NCBI GenBank assembly: GCA_914767715.1
Contig: OU612075.1
Location: forward strand, 9,238,001 to 9,302,000
Length of the DNA stretch: 64,000 nucleotides
Source: Membranipora membranacea
Lineage: Eukaryota; Bryozoa; Gymnolaemata; Cheilostomatida; Membraniporidae
Reading direction: 5' to 3'
Shown here: in pieces, positions 1 through 12,059 of the stretch
How positions within the stretch are numbered: position 1 is the stretch's first letter
Layout of the letters: each line of letters starts with the position of its first letter
The notes under the pieces: generated by a model
Seen by the model: the letters and a program-made list of their open reading frames with translations, nothing else
Database searches by the model: none
Told to the model about the DNA's origin: nothing
Program-made: the position numbers and the translations under genes

Positions 1-2509
1 TCTTATCCTATTATCTTTGCATACTAGAAGGAAGAACTGAAAATGCACAAGGTATTTATAACTAATCCTATCATACTCTCAGCTATCCATAAGCCTATAA
101 AAGCAGACAGGTGGGCTTATTGCAGTCTACCAGCTTCTTTTTGAACTATTGGGGGGAGGTTGAGGGCTTTAATTTGAGCAACTTTTACGCCTCATGAACA
201 TTGAATTGAAAGTAGAGCCAGCATTCTGTCTGCCATGAAGCCAGATCGTAAGGGAGGTCAAACAAAGGCTTGAAATCAATCAAACTTGTATTTCAATGAC
301 CTACATTATTAAGGCTGTTAGACATAATATAAACGTAGAAAATCAAGCCTTCCGGAGTTGTCTCTCAATTCTCAGAGGGGAGACCACTCCAAAGTAGCGA
401 CTGACTTCATACAATTTATGATAATTGACTGTTGAGAGCATAGAGTTATTATATAGTAACTATATGGTTGAGAGGCAGCAATGGGAAATTGTTCACAAGG
501 CAACTGCTCTCATAGATTCATATACCTATGGAGGCTACCTGCCTCAACTCACGACTACGATCGGAAAACAATCAGGAAAAGTTCAGACAATCATGACGAG
601 ACGCCACGCCAAGATCATACCAACCAGTGGTTCAATATCTGCACTATCTAAGGTCCTTGCCTCAAGCAATGAACTTCCTCTACCTTAGATCATTGTCTCA
701 AGTGAGTTCAAGATGACAGACCCACATCAAAGTAGCTTAAGAAGCTCTGCTCTATAGGTAGTAAAAATAAAGCAAGAAAAACTCTCATTAATTTCAGTGA
801 TGCCTATTATGATTTCCTAAAGACCATACCAACAACCCACTACATCACAAAGTCAGACAACATAAGTGTGAGTAAGTAAGTAAGTAAGTAGGTATGTGAG
901 TAAGTAAGTAGATCATAGTAAGTAAGTCTAGTAGTAAACAATAATAATATATACCTTCACTATTTGTGTAAGCAGAGAGGCAATAATTTACGACTTAAGA
1001 AGAACGCTGCAGCTATCCGATGAAGTCTGCTACTGTAGACTAGAATACTATCAATGATGCTCCTATATAGTGACTTTGTACCATACATAATCCCAACAAC
1101 AATCACAGTCTAGAGGAAAAGCTATGACAAACTGATTTCTTTACAAAACAAAGACTATAATTACTAAATGATGTCAGATATGCCAAAAAATGTCACAAGA
1201 GCAACATCGTGTCACAAGTTTCTCACTGATTTCCACAACTATGAGCCATCAAAATTAGTTAAGTTACATCAAAACTTCGTCTCGGCCAATCATGTCAATC
1301 ACATTTTATATAGACTTTTTTTTCTAGCGATGTTAAGTGACAGTGACACATTAGGACATCTTTGATGGGAACGAAGCTTACAAAATTAAACCAGACAGCA
1401 CCTTTTGTGTCAAGTTGTATTGCGATGCTGAGATCTTAAAACTTGATGTACTTGCTGCGATGTCCTAACATTACACAACACAGAGTACTGAAAAAAGATA
1501 GTATCAGACACACAGGTTGTTTAAAAACCCCGAGACGCACTGTTATAAAAAAAAACTATTTGAGTCTAGATATCAGATATCAAACTAAGAAACCCTGCTG
1601 AGAAAAGTTCAAAATCAATAGCAGCACCTTATCAATCACAAAACACGCAGGATTTATAGCCTCGAGTGCAGTATTAGATCATAAGTAATTAATTCAAAAT
1701 CAGTTTTTTGAGAAAGTTTAACCCATCCCAGCATTCTATTCCTTTATCATCAACTTGCATCCCCTAGGCAAAGCAATGAAGAGGGAGTTCATTGGGCAGA
1801 GAGCCATAGTGTGATGTCTTTGTGACAGCAAGAGATAGGAAAATTATTGGTTACATAATAAATTGATGTCTACCCCTCTGCTTTTAGGCATGAGTAATTA
1901 ATAATTTGTGTGATCTGGCATGTCATGAATGATCATACACAATGTCGAACCACTCCCCTTGGGTATCGATGTTGATAGAATCGTCACTTAGCTTTCTCAT
2001 TCATGCCAGTACTAAAATCATCAACTATAAATTATCGAAACTGGCAAATATGCAAAATAAATAAACAGTGCTAAAACGTGCTTCAACAACTCATTCTCAC
2101 TAGTAGAATCAGCACACTACAAAATTGGGTAAAATACAATCCTAACCAATGAAAAATTGTCCTAACTGTAACTGATGCTACATTACACTATTTTATCAAT
2201 ACTCAATGCCATAAACCTAGTAGGCCTACTGTGAATTGTGGTTATAGATATTGAAGTATACTATGTTTAGTGGTGACAGGCCACATAATAAAGTAATGAC
2301 AATACTTCACACCAGCCAAGAGTAGGTATTGCAGGACAGGCTTAAAACATAAACTAAACAAAATCACTTCCTGACATACAAATGTTGCATATAAATAAAA
2401 TGCCAGATACAGTACAGTACTTACATATTGTAGGATAGGCTTAAAAGCATAAAACTAAATAAAATCACTTCCTGACATATAAATAAATGACTGAATGCAC
2501 TGTACATAC
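1..2509. other. left-edge region with no confirmed exon
   Basis: I find no exon I can support here. The minus-strand gene whose third exon ends at 2510 must continue through or beyond this region, because that exon ends in phase 0 at a GT donor with no stop. An open frame at 425-688 on the plus strand has no splice context or family resemblance. A diverged direct repeat lies at about 2330-2385 and 2430-2490. Near 1783-1800 there is a motif, gagggagttcattggg, that matches the terminal repeat of the transposon at 20883-22001, so a remnant of that family is likely here. Confidence 0.4.
871..926. repeat. AAGT tetranucleotide microsatellite
   Basis: A run of AAGT/GTAA units, interrupted once by ggtatgtgag, followed by a short further block of the same unit. 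It is simple sequence with no coding content. Confidence 0.8.
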
Positions 2510-5500
2510 TTTGTGTTCATCTGGCTGCTGTTGATCCATTGGCTCGTCGTGTTGATCCTCAGGAGATTCGTCGGTGGCTGACACCGCAGCGGAGGGTAAC
2601 TCCATATTCACATTGTGGTTCATTAGAGTCGGTGAGTTAGCGATCAAATCAACTGCAGCCTGGAAAAAGCACAAGAGCAAAGGTTACTATGAAGATAATC
2701 TGGTGACGATAATTACTCTAGCACGCCTACACAGACTAAGGATATTATCCTTACTCTGTGACGTCTACTATGGGTCTGACCTGAGAAGTATCAATACCCG
2801 TACCAGCTCATTCACCAGATGTGTTAATATGATTACTTTTTTATTATATTGCTTCATTACACAGAATTGATGATGACAACGTAGCCACGTCTTGACAGGA
2901 GAGACACACCCTCCATTTAAGATCAATTAGAGGATAGATAAAACCAAACCAAGTTCATCGGTAGAATGGGTGATCTATTAGCCCATTGTAACTGCAAAAA
3001 TGGTGATGGTGCTCATCAAAAGCAATGTTTTTATTACTACTAATGTCTAAGCGCACCTGTCAGTATACCATATGATTTTCCAGAGTGAATGCTTGGAGTT
3101 GCCCATTACTGCAAAAAACTAATAGCATGACAGAGTATCAACTTATCATGCCACGGGCTAACACTAGGAGCCAAAGACATGAACGCATGCAAATCGCATA
3201 AAGACAAAAACCAAAATTACAGAGCAGAGGTCCAAATTTGAAGATCATAGTGCATTCCACCTTTCAATTATTGATGCAGTCTGTCATTAGATGTTTTTAA
3301 AGCGAGATTGCACTTTGAATTATGCATGCACAATTCTAGCTGAGGTCTACATGAAACTGATAAAAAGCATAATTGTTGGCTTGAGAGGGCAAATCTATCA
3401 CAAGCTAGAGCGTTGACTTCTGCGCTGAAGTTACACAAGGTGCTCTTTATAGTGTGCCATAGCAAAATCCTGCTGTTGAGAAATGCTTTGTCAGACTGTC
3501 AGTATCCATCCATCGCCTATGCCAATCCGAATATCTTGCCGGCCCATATGTGGTAGGTTAGTACTCCCCCCCCCAAGGTGTAGGAAGGTCTCAGTGCGCT
3601 TTTGGATGGTTTTATAAATTGTGTCAATGAGAAAACTGGACAAACTCCCTATCTCTCACATTTGACTGTGAAACCAAGGATGAAAACTCAGATACAACAC
3701 TAGGCTACTACGCTACTCGTAAATCATTAGTTTCAAAGGCGTGTAGCCAATGACGGCTATGGCCCCACTGACCAATCTTTGTCCTACACTCTTTGTCTGA
3801 ACTTCTAGCGTTCTTTTATCTGTTTTGGGTTAAAAAAGGATGTCCCAGTGAGTTGAACAACCATAGCCAACCAAACCTTGTTCAAAAAGTAGACACTTAC
3901 CTGAGCCTCAGCATCCTCTTCTTGGTCAGAGTTAGGGGCGGTATCATGTAAAACCCGTTCTTCTACATCTGAAATCATAATTTTAGATTAGAATGTGACC
4001 ATGAGATATAAGAAAATATGTGATTCTAACTTGCAGTACCTGTAGGCCTATGTTGTAAACATGCTTAGAATTCATGAAAGTACTTCTTTGGACAAGGCTG
4101 TACTGATAACCTCAGTTTCAAGCTTACTATGCGGTTTGTTTTTGTTGTTAGTTAGAACTAACACAGAAATTCTGAGCTGTGCTTGTAGGATAGGCCTTTG
4201 CACATTGGCACAATTTTCAACAATCATTTGGTGAGACTGAATATTGGCCTGTCTGTTCTGACCATAGTAGAAGCCGAAACGCAGGCAGTTATATCTATCA
4301 CATACTATATAAAACAGTGTGTGGACCACAATAACCCAGCAGCCCTTATGAGATAGTATCTAAAATCCTAAAGTGCCCCCTCAATCACTCTCTAATCTCA
4401 TAATATATTGCATAAATTATTGTATAATAACCAACTGCGGCAAAATCTGATCTATTGTCAATGTGACAATAATGTCTACTAAGTAACAAAGACCCTCCTC
4501 TCTGTACCAAAACACTTCACGTTGTAAGATGGGTCGGTCAATGGGATCATGTAGCTTATTTAGTGGAAAAACGATGAAAGGCTATACTTGTGAGTGTGAT
4601 AATGATCAATTGTATTTGAGGACTGCGTTTGACGGAAAATTATAACTCATTTGATCCATATGAACCTAACTTATGAAACGCAGTCGACTCTGCTTGATCA
4701 GGGGTATGAGATGAGAATAGCCCCTCCCCTTTAACATTTACACAGTCATAAAGCAAACACGTAGCATGCAACTACGTTCGCTCGCTCATTTACCAGTTCC
4801 CAATAGGCCCAAATCATGTGTGATAGGCATGACAGGAACGAGTGGGTTTCCAAACTAGGACAAAGGGCCAACTGGTTCAATAACGAGCGGGATTTCATAT
4901 ATTCTATCGCCAGTAAAAACAGTTTAGAAAGGCTCAGTGGGGCCTCAGAAGCGGGGAGGCACCAATGTTCGCTTAAAAGTTTCTTTCACAGAGATAAGAC
5001 AAATTGCGACCCAGTAGGCCTAGTGACCGGAGATTTTGGCAAGCTGAGAATAGTAGCGTATCATCATCAAACTGTGCACAAAAAAATTCAAGTTCTAGTA
5101 TCACCAAACAACATGATGACCTAAGGGTACTACGCCTTGTTATGGCTTAGGGCTTAGGCCCTAGAGAAACTTTGATCAACCTCATAGGAAGGAATGGACA
5201 TCTCTTCAGTTTACTAGGGCTGAAATAATGTCTTGACATTCCAGATGCCTCATCTCCTGAATACATGTAGCCTAACTCAAAATCAATGATAGTTGTTGAA
5301 TTCAACTTCAATCAACAACAAAGCCATCGAATTGAAGTACAGCACAGTACCTTCCAACTACACTGATATAAAATAAAGCAAGAGGAAAATAAGATGTTAC
5401 CGTAGTCATTAATTAAATGTTTGTAGAATGTATGTTCTTACTTCGCCTGTCATTACACAAGCCTTGTCCCCCACCAAAGCTTGTCAAGACAGGCTAGTTC

Positions 5501-5994
5501 TTACTCTACTAACTCTTGCTTGCTTTGTTACTTGTCGCTGTGTGTATGTATGATAATGAGAGTGTTTGTTCCATAGGCATCTGGAGTTACAAGCATGCAT
5601 AATTTGCCCATGTCCAGTGTCTTGATACTGGACATGGGCAAATTATGCATGCTAAGCTTGTAACTCCAGATGCCTATGCCCTGCCCTATGGTTTGTCCAT
5701 TGGTTTGTTCTATATACAAGATGGAAGTTGATGAGTCAAGTGTAAAGAATTGGATGGTGCTTGGTCAGTTTGGTCAACTAATGTAATGGCCACAGTGGGT
5801 GATTGACATTGATTGGTGATTTATATATTTTATGATGGACAATTCAACAAAATGTGACCACTGACTGTCAACAATTGATTGATGATAATTCAGAGAAAAA
5901 AACATTTGATTTGCATTTGGTCTAGCTCCAACTCATTGCCCTGACTGGAACAAATACTTGCAGTGGGTCAATAACTCTTAAACTTACCCTCCAT
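2510..5994 (-). CDS. unidentified acidic protein, first three coding exons (3' part outside the window)
   Basis: Three exons join in phase on the minus strand: 5994-5988 (ATG GAG G), 3968-3901 and 2659-2510. Each is bounded by AG acceptors and GT donors (gtaagt, gtaagt, gtatgt). The first exon ends in phase 1, and the second supplies the two bases that complete an Asp codon, giving the start MEDVEERVLHDTAPNSDQEE. The 75 residues seen are strongly acidic and Gln/Pro-rich (SPEDQHDEP, MDQQQPDEHK), with no transmembrane segment and no domain I recognise; this looks like a disordered N-terminus. The last exon ends in phase 0 with no stop, so the protein continues to the left. The seven-base first coding exon is tiny, and is supported only by the phase match and the consensus donor. 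Intron 1 (about 2 kb) contains the long hairpin at 5572-5678. Confidence 0.6.
5572..5678. repeat. near-perfect 47-bp inverted repeat with an 8-nt loop
   Basis: The left arm (5572-5618) and right arm (5627-5678) are reverse complements over about 47 bp. The only departure is a 5-base insertion, taagc, in the right arm, and the loop is GTCTTGAT. RNA from either strand would form a long hairpin. It sits in intron 1 of the minus-strand acidic-protein gene. It could be a very young MITE or a small-RNA precursor hairpin. No target-site duplication is obvious. Confidence 0.85.
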
Positions 5995-6304
5995 AGTAGG
6001 TTGCTTTTTCGCCAATAAGAACAGTCAGGAATAGATTTTTCAAAATTATGGCCAAAATCCAAATAAAACCCTGGATCAAAAATTCACAAGCACCTTTCTC
6101 TGATGTGACGTCATAGGGCAAGGTCATAGCTACAGAAACCAACAGCCAATGAGCTGGTCCGTTGCAAGATTCACTTTATCATGCAGCCACAACTCCAAAG
6201 TGGCAGGTGCTTTCTGGGTATACACAAAATTGTAGCACTCTGTTGACAAGAGAAGACAACCTGGTATAAGAGTAAAAACATGTTCTGTTGTGAATTAGGA
6301 TTAG

Positions 6305-6437
6305 TCTGAGCAAGGAGTAACACCTAGTCTAAGTGCTCAGACTCCAAGGCACCGGTAGTTACTTGCGCAAGTAACTACCTGCGCCTTGGAGTCTGAGCAC
6401 TTAGACTAAGTAACACCCTGTTACTCCTTGGTCTGAG
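6305..6437. repeat. palindromic element, about 65-bp arms, of the 'aaggagt / actcctt' family
   Basis: The two halves, 6305-6367 and 6368-6437, are inverted copies of each other, each with ccaaggagtaaca, tctaagtgctcagactcc and gtagttacttgcg or its complement. The end motif caaggagtaac / gttactccttg recurs at several other places in the window (about 20711-20760, 22783-22820, 44320-44337, 59245-59265), so this is a dispersed foldback or MITE family. It lies between the DKC1 3' end and the start of the acidic-protein gene. Confidence 0.8.
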
Positions 6438-6843
6438 CCCCCTCAAACTTTTGCCCCCGCCCGACAGCGCGGGTTATATATATACAATCCCTTTGCAGGA
6501 TAGATTGAGATATTAAAAAACTTCGAAGTAAGCAAAAAAATAAATATGACTCCCAATCTTAGCAGCATAATTGCAGTAACTGGCTATAATGAAAATTCTC
6601 ATTAGCTGCATGATAGCCACACTACAATTCATCATCTGTTCCCTTAGAAATGATAGGAATCATGCTCGTGTGAAAATCTTGTAGAATATATGTTTGAGTA
6701 TATGTTGTGAACATCTGTTTTTTTAGTATTTCTTATAATTGAGGATTTACTGTCTGCACTCTGCAATATGTGCGTACCATTCTTTAATTGAAGTTAACTT
6801 TGAAAACCAATCTGAACATTGCATGAATCATTTTCTGGCTATT

Positions 6844-6849
6844 TTTATT
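6844..6849 (-). terminator. candidate DKC1 polyadenylation signal
   Basis: AATAAA on the minus strand (TTTATT on plus), about 450 bp downstream of the DKC1 stop. It is the first clear canonical hexamer I noticed there. No transcript evidence is available. Confidence 0.3.
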
Positions 6850-7294
6850 TCAGTATAAATCATATATGTACAATATACGAAGCAGCATCAGCCCTTCAGA
6901 ACAGTTGTGAAAAATATGCGCTGCAAATATTTACAGTCATCGGGTTCCATTCACTGTAAAACAAACCCATAGTGAGAGTATAAAAAATGTGCTGAAATTA
7001 AATCTTAGCAACATAAAACCATGTTGCAATGGTTGACATTGCAACTAAAACACACAACTCTAATGCACAGTGACTAGTTGTCATATCTTGTGTTCCTTCT
7101 CACTTAGTATATAACATCTCCATACATTGCAGACTACCCATTTTAGCATTCTATGCAGCACAATGTAATGTCAGGAAAGCGCCATAATGTTTAATGTTTG
7201 GTTTCTTTGGTACTTTTCACCTATCACCAAACCATATATTCATCTTAGTCATATTCCCGTATCATACTTTGGTAATTCAACAAATAAGAGACTT

Positions 7295-10200
7295 CTAGTC
7301 TGAATCTTCACTGCTGCTAGATTCTTTTTTCACCTTCTTGGCTTTCTTTTCCTGTAAAGTACAGAATGGTAGAGGTAATGTAAAACTTATAATAAGGTGT
7401 CACATACATGCCCAGCTAAGTGAACATCCTCCAGTAATAATCACCATAAAACATGAGAGGTGAGTCCTGAATATAGGTACTATATCTACAATTTTCAGTG
7501 TTCTGCATGAAGTAACAAAGGTCCGATCCAATTGACATATCCTGTAGCTAAATATATTCCTTGAAATATGCCTCCTTCCATTATGAAGGTTTATGACTTC
7601 CATCGATTGAACTTAGACTGGAGGCACAATAGTATCAATTTTAATTACAACAGAACACCTACTTTTTTCTCTTTTTTAGCCTTCTTAGCTTTCTTTGTTT
7701 TGACAGGAGGTGGGGTGGGTGCCTTCTCCTCCTCACTGCTCTCTGCACTACTGCTGCTTGATGGTGCGACTCTCTTCTTCTTTGATGGAGTGTCAGTAGA
7801 CTGAGAGATTGGGGCATCACCAGTACCATTAGACTTAGGTATTTGAGTATTAGCTCCAGGTGCTCTGTGAAAATTATCGTGATTATTTTATCTTTCATTT
7901 TAATATTTATGAATTCATTAATCATCTATTTAATTCCATGTTTCCAGCATCGTTGGATCTCACTCTTTTTTTACACAGTAGGGTTACCTTTGCAAAATCC
8001 ATTTATGACCACCTGCACCAACTTAAGCCCCGAGCTCAAGTCGTTATGGAGGGTTCTCATTGTTCTACGAGTATTATCAATCACTATCAGAATCAGATTG
8101 TACTCATGCTACCTAATAGGTCATTAGTTTGACTACTTGACTACTACTACTCTACTCACTTGAAGTCGATGTAGCTCTTGACCCAGTCCTTGGGAGTTTT
8201 GTCGTTCACTTTACCATACTTGTCTAACAAACCGGAGGCAATCATTTTCTTTTTGACTGAAGCCTTAGGCCCAAGTCCCCACTGTCGTGGGTATGTGTCA
8301 CGCTCCATTACCACCCGCTTCAATTTAGCTACTACTCCGTGGTCACAGGATGAAATGACTGCTGATGTCATGAGAGCTATGGCTGTAAAAAGTAGCCAAA
8401 GGATGATCAGAAATTGTACTAGAATATGGAAATGTGGAGATACTTAATGACTTTTCAGCTCAAAAGAATGACTCTATATGGATGACACAAGATTGAACTA
8501 ATTATGGTGACAGAACCAGAAGTGTTGTAGCGAATCAGAGTGGAAATACTGGACTAAATTTCAGCTGAAATGTTTGAGCGATCACAGAGGCTTTTACTGT
8601 GCAACCTAAGCATTGGCGGCCTCTTGTATCATTAAATTGTTTTTAAAAAATGTTATATCTTGGTAGTCTGTAGGGACCAGGAGAAACCGAATCTAGCTAT
8701 CACCTACCTATAGCGATAGCTTCTCCCTTCGTAGTGATAAGTACAATCTGTTCATTATTCTCTATACCATCCTCAAATCTTAGCACACCAGGTAACATAA
8801 CCTTGGCTCCATAACAGATAGCGTTCACCTGTGGTTAATATTAAAGTACATATTCATGAGTAATCATACAACGATGATATATATTCCTCTGACAATAAAA
8901 ACTCATCTCTCCACCAGTGCTGTTGAGGTCAAACCATAAAAGTTGCATATTATAACAGACTGGTAAATATAAACGGAATGATATAAAGCTAGCCAGAAAA
9001 TCACAGATTGTTCAACTGGAACGACGCAGTTTGTGACTAGCCAAATCTTACTTCAGGTATTTTAATAATCCATGTAACCATGCGTGTCGAGTCTCTCTGA
9101 TACATAATTACCATGAGCTCTGACATGGTAGAACAGGGCAAACTTACAGCACTGTCCTTCATGACGACTCTCTTATGTGTAGACAGCATAGCTTCTACAG
9201 GCTGGATCACTCTCCTCAGATACGACTCATCCTTGTGATTATCATATACCCACTGAGCATCCATCAGATCATGCATAGTGTACATATTACTCTAAAATCG
9301 AAAACAACTTTTTACGATTACCACCATTATTAATTTGCAATGATGCAATTCTGATTCTGAATAAATTTATGATGGGTGACGTGTTAAGGCCGGAAATCTC
9401 CTAGCCAATATATTGGCTCTGATTGGTTGGCTCCCCAACCCGGCTTTCCAACACATTGGCTAGAAATCTCCACATAAAACTTTTGTTAACTCATAATCTG
9501 CCAAATTCAGACTGCATACTTTCATTCTGTCTACCTGAAGTACAGTGTTAAATATTACCTTTTCTGAGACGTTACCGGATCTGACACGGCGGAGTTCCTC
9601 CATCACACCACCGGTACCCAGTAAGAGACCGAGATGTACACACATGGTTCGTATGTATGTACCCGCTTCACAGCTCACCCAGTACACGCCTGTAGTGTCA
9701 TAATAATACACGCCAGGTTAGTGACAGTAAACGCTGGAGCAACTGATAATATAAGCCTAATGCACTGTAGGCTATTTTTGTGTGATTAGAATTAAGACAA
9801 CCTAATTTTTTCATGGTTGGTTTTCACCAACTGAATTGACTGGAAACCCTATGTTATTAGTAAACAAGTTGGACTTGCTAGCTTTAGAACAATGAACAAT
9901 TGCCAAAACGACATAATTCACTTACCCATATTTTTATCTGTGTCGTATTCAAGAAGTTTGCTCTCATAGATAGTTCTCACTCTAAGCTGTCTCTTTACAG
10001 CTGATATAAGAGGAGGTCGCTGGAATGTAGCACCTGAGGAGAGAAGTAATTATTATATTGTCTCATGATCATACTTTCAGTGAGTTAAATTCAACAGTGC
10101 TTTTATCTCCGAATACATTGATAAATTCTATTTTTTTGCAGATGTATGCAATCAACAATTAAGGATATAATTATTCTTATTCCGACACAAGGATGCGCTT

Positions 10201-11711
10201 TGGCTGCATATCAGAAGTTGTCTTTCCCAAATGACCATGTGACAGTTGACAGACAACTCCTCAATTCCTGGCAATACTGATGCAAATTGCAAGGCAACGT
10301 AAATATCGTGGATAGAAATGTGTCATCCTTTTCCTAATAAACTACAGCAGATCTTACCTGTGAGCATCTCCAGCTTCTGAGAGACTTGTTTCACATCATC
10401 TACGGCGTTGTGGAGTTTGAATATACAAACATACTCTTTACCAGCATTTTGTTGTGATTTTACCAATCGGGTAGCTCGTGATATACATACGATTAAGCAG
10501 CCTGTCACTTTAGGGTCAAGTGTTCCACTGTGACCTGTAAAATGACAATCAACACAATCAAATCAATGAAGAAACAGTATGACAATGGCTCAGTTTGGCC
10601 TCTCTGGTTGGGTACATTTGGTATGCCATCTTTGTCCGTAGCAATTTCACAAAAAAGGAAAACATTGGCAAGCCGATAAAAAATTCAATTCTACACTTTT
10701 GCAACTTCTATGTATAATCATAGGCCTACCTGTTTTATCAACTCTAAGAATTCTTTTTATCCATGACACAACTTCATGAGACGAGGGGTTGGATGGTTTG
10801 TCGAGGTTGATGAAACCAATCTTCACATATTCGGCGATGGGGCGCTTCAAGGGAGACCAGCCTTTAGGGCATGGTACATAGTGTCCTGTACGGATGTTCA
10901 GCTTGTCAAAGTTCTTCAGTAAGAGCGGCCAATCAGCTGTATTCATGCTGGCAGCCTCCTTTGATGGTCCGATGATAAAGTCTTCTGTTGATTGCAGCTC
11001 CTTTTAAAACACAAGTAACAAAATGAAGTCTTATTCTATCATGCAAGGATTCCAAGCCATAAAATTAAAAATAATTGGTCTTTATCGTCAATCGTGTTAA
11101 ATAACTACCGATTGAGAGAAAAAGTTGAACTAGTCAACTAAATACTATATATATATATTACTGATTCCAATAAGCGAAATAAAGTAATATTGATTGAATA
11201 CCCAACAACTTAATTTTACGATGATCGACCTATGCACTCACCCCAACATCTTTGTTGTCTGTGGGCTCCTGTTTCACTTTCTTAGTTTTCTTCTTGTCTA
11301 TAGAAAAAGATAAGGATGAATATGAACAACAATCAATGCGAGTGACTTGAGTGGAATCTTCAAACATAATCTAATTAGTCTAATCTTAATGATAATAATA
11401 AACTCAAAACATTAATTAAAATTTGTGCTGCCTGAATCATTTTATTCATTTAGTTTTACAAACTATCCAACTAACTACTCTGTCTAAAGACAAGTAATAG
11501 TACAGTGACGTGAGTGGCAGTAGAGTTGATGATGAGTTGAGGAGTCCCTCTCTGTCTCTGCACTGCTGCTCAAGTGCATTCATTTCAAATCAATGCGCTT
11601 GCATGCCAGGTGAGGTGAGTTAATTTTTTTTGTTTATTTATAACCATGTTACTTTGATATATTTACAAGACAAGTTCAGTGCTTAACATAAATTTACTCA
11701 CCTGAACCCAT
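7295..11711 (-). CDS. DKC1: dyskerin, H/ACA ribonucleoprotein pseudouridine synthase
   Basis: Catalytic subunit of H/ACA snoRNPs. It converts uridine to pseudouridine in rRNA and snRNA and binds telomerase RNA in many animals; it acts in the nucleolus and Cajal bodies. Eleven exons in consistent phase: 11711-11702, 11297-11242, 11000-10730, 10534-10358, 10033-9926, 9689-9559, 9291-9148, 8828-8708, 8382-8160, 7864-7663, 7351-7295, giving 499 aa (human 514). Recognisable blocks are the dyskerin-like N-terminus ([12 protein letters not shown]), TruB motifs ([27 protein letters not shown] with catalytic Asp at about 119; [10 protein letters not shown]), and the PUA domain at about 290-365 ([17 protein letters not shown]-like segment, [15 protein letters not shown]). 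The tail is Lys-rich with Ser/Glu tracts (ESSSSEDSD), a typical nuclear/nucleolar signal. The ten-base first coding exon (MGS plus one base) matches exon 2 in phase. Only that first exon is inferred indirectly; the rest is unambiguous. Confidence 0.97.
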
Positions 11712-12059
11712 CTTTCACTTAGTTTGTCACACACAAACTAACAACAACTAAATTGCACTGTATATTTCAGCTCTAGCTGCCAGTGGTCGTGGAGAACTTG
11801 CTTCTCTTCTCTGGAAATACACTTTTTCTTCACACTACACGTGGGTGCTGTGCGCATGTGTAGACGGAAACAGCATGTGCACTTGGACGGGTGGGTAACA
11901 TTGCAATAAATAGAATTGAGGCTACATTTTCTAGGTCAAAAATCTGTAAACATTGTCAGTTGTAGTAGCATTTTACCAAATAGGGGAAGGAGAAGTACCC
12001 CTGTAGCTGTAGATAACTGTTCATATCCTTTAACATTTTACACTCTCCTAAGACTGATA
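11712..12059. promoter_or_regulatory. probable bidirectional promoter between DKC1 and the WW/CUE-like gene
   Basis: The two start codons are divergent and only 348 bp apart, so this interval must hold both 5' UTRs and both start sites. It contains a relatively GC-rich stretch at about 11837-11890, with cacgtg and gcgcatgtg E-box-like motifs. I see no convincing TATA box for either gene, which is usual for a housekeeping promoter. Start sites cannot be placed from sequence alone. Confidence 0.5.

Noticed and set aside
425-688. Plus-strand 87-codon frame
   Set aside because: No family resemblance, no convincing splice sites, and composition typical of surrounding non-coding DNA.
7352-11701. 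snoRNA genes in DKC1 introns
   Set aside because: Vertebrate DKC1 introns host H/ACA RNAs, so I looked for hairpin-hinge-hairpin-ACA structures, but I could not identify one with confidence by eye. A folding-based search would be needed.
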